Origin: Cypionkella sp.
GTDB taxonomy: Bacteria; Pseudomonadota; Alphaproteobacteria; Rhodobacterales; Rhodobacteraceae
Length of the DNA stretch: 64,000 nt
NCBI RefSeq assembly: GCF_028290025.1
Contig: NZ_JAQGKQ010000092.1
Location: 16,629 to 80,628, forward strand
Reading direction: 5' to 3'
This document shows positions 63,173 to 64,000 of the stretch, piece after piece. How positions within the stretch are numbered: the stretch's first letter is position 1; each line of letters opens with the position of its first letter. The notes beneath the pieces were generated by a model. That model saw only the letters and a list, made by a program, of their open reading frames with translations, had not been told where the DNA came from and did not search any database. The translations under genes and the position numbers were made by a program.

Positions 63173-64000
63173 ATGAGCAATCAACCCTCGCGTGCCACCC
63201 TGCAAGACGTTGCCCGTGAGGCTAACGTCTCCTCCGCCACGGTGGATCGGGTGCTGAATGGCCGCGAAGGCGTGCGTGCGCGCACACGCGAGGTGGTTTT
63301 GCAAACCGCCCGCCGTCTCGGCTACATCTCCGACAGCGCCGAGCCCATCGAAACCAGCGCCAAAGCCGCCCCGATTGATCTGGTTTTCCTACTGCCTGCG
63401 GGCACGAATGCGTTCATCAACAGCCTTGATCGCCACATCGAAACCGCCGCCGCAAACCGTCCCGAACTGAACGTAAATATTAAACGCATCGAAGGCTTTA
63501 ACCCGCAAACCGTCGCAGCCAACCTGCTCGCCCTGCGTGGTCGTGCGGCAGGCGTTGGTCTGATCGCGCAAGATCATCCGCTGGTGCGCGAGGCCATCCG
63601 CACCCTCACCATCAGCGGCACCCAAGTGCTCACCCTCGCCACCGACATCCAGAACGTGCCTCGCGTCGCCTATATCGGCATCGACAATCGCCAAGCTGGA
63701 CGTCTTGCCGGGCAGTTGATGGGCCGCCTGCTGCCCGCAAATCAACCCGCGAAAGCCGCGCTGTTTGCAGGCTCGCTGGCTTACCGAGGCCATGAGGAAC
63801 GTGAGATGGGCTTCCGCCACATCCTGCGCGAAGAATTCCCCCACATCCAAATCTTAGAGCTGCGCGAGATTATGGACGATCGCCAGCGCGCGCAGGACGA
63901 AACCAAAGTCCTGCTGGATCAACACCCCGACCTCGCCGCCGTATATAATGTCGGCGGCGGCACCTCTGGCATCGCCACCGAACTGCGCGCCCGGGGCTTG
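63173..64000 (+). CDS. LacI-family transcriptional regulator (3' end outside window)
   Basis: Read from 63173 (ATG in CCATGAGCAA); the frame is open to the edge, 276 residues so far. Seen: the N-terminal helix-turn-helix LQDVAREANVSSATVDRVLN, the hinge VLQTARRLGY, and a periplasmic-binding-protein-like effector domain with PRVAYIGIDNRQAGRLAGQL. Known: LacI regulators bind palindromic operators and release on sugar binding. It is divergent from the catabolic cluster and probably controls it. Confidence 0.9.
   Translation, partial: MSNQPSRATLQDVAREANVSSATVDRVLNGREGVRARTREVVLQTARRLGYISDSAEPIETSAKAAPIDLVFLLPAGTNAFINSLDRHIETAAANRPELNVNIKRIEGFNPQTVAANLLALRGRAAGVGLIAQDHPLVREAIRTLTISGTQVLTLATDIQNVPRVAYIGIDNRQAGRLAGQLMGRLLPANQPAKAALFAGSLAYRGHEEREMGFRHILREEFPHIQILELREIMDDRQRAQDETKVLLDQHPDLAAVYNVGGGTSGIATELRARGL

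Overview
The window looks like the chromosome of an alphaproteobacterium, most likely a member of the Rhodobacterales (Roseobacter group). Seen: high-GC, densely packed genes with Rhodobacterales-type neighbourhoods (yajC-secD-secF-Mth938, ccmABCD-ccmG, a YfgM-like gene with bamB and der, a sarcosine oxidase operon, ccmI-ruvX). No rRNA, CRISPR array or convincing tRNA gene was found by eye.

Layout. (1) 1-32,000 is core chromosome. It holds cytochrome c maturation (ccmG fragment, ccmD, ccmC, ccmB, ccmA), an aldo/keto reductase, the Sec accessory genes (secF, secD, yajC), an acyltransferase, serS, a TspO-like membrane protein, der, bamB and a YfgM-like gene. It continues with an Atm1-type ABC exporter, a long LysM protein, a LOG-family protein, a metallophosphoesterase, sodB, the heterotetrameric sarcosine oxidase genes (soxB, D, A, G), ccmI, ruvX, a DUF1289 gene, a Tae4-like amidase candidate, a TauE/SafE permease, a Bcr/CflA-type MFS transporter and dusA. 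(2) About 32,951-48,850 is a genomic island of roughly 15.9 kb inserted in the 5' end of dusA. Its left junction lies inside dusA. A 28/32-identical copy of that site, with the cast-off original dusA start, sits at 48,772-48,858. The island carries a tyrosine integrase at one end and a PrtN-family (Xis-like) protein at the other. Between them are an H-NS-family silencer, a Dda-like helicase, a serine recombinase, a three-domain glycosyltransferase, a sulfotransferase, a truncated SRAP gene, several small unknown genes and a 70-71 bp tandem repeat in an AT-rich non-coding stretch. (3) 49,002-64,000 is one long minus-strand catabolic cluster with a divergent LacI-type regulator that runs off the window.

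The catabolic cluster is 14 genes: a CUT1-type ABC importer with two ATPases, a Gfo/Idh/MocA oxidoreductase, a MocC/IolE-type isomerase, a CUT2-type ABC importer, a DUF4432 (aldose-epimerase-like) protein, a fatty-acid-desaturase-type oxygenase, a MocE-type Rieske ferredoxin and a PanB-like aldolase. The combination resembles the rhizobial rhizopine (moc) catabolic functions. I infer that it imports and degrades an O-methylated or otherwise substituted inositol or sugar, with the di-iron oxygenase and its Rieske ferredoxin performing an oxidative (possibly demethylating) step. The substrate cannot be read from the sequence.

The most interesting signals are the dusA island with both junctions, candidate integrase arm sites and a replaced dusA start; the moc-like cluster outside a rhizobial setting; the 70-bp repeat array; the multi-domain glycosyltransferase/sulfotransferase pair; and the Tae4-like protein that stands alone.
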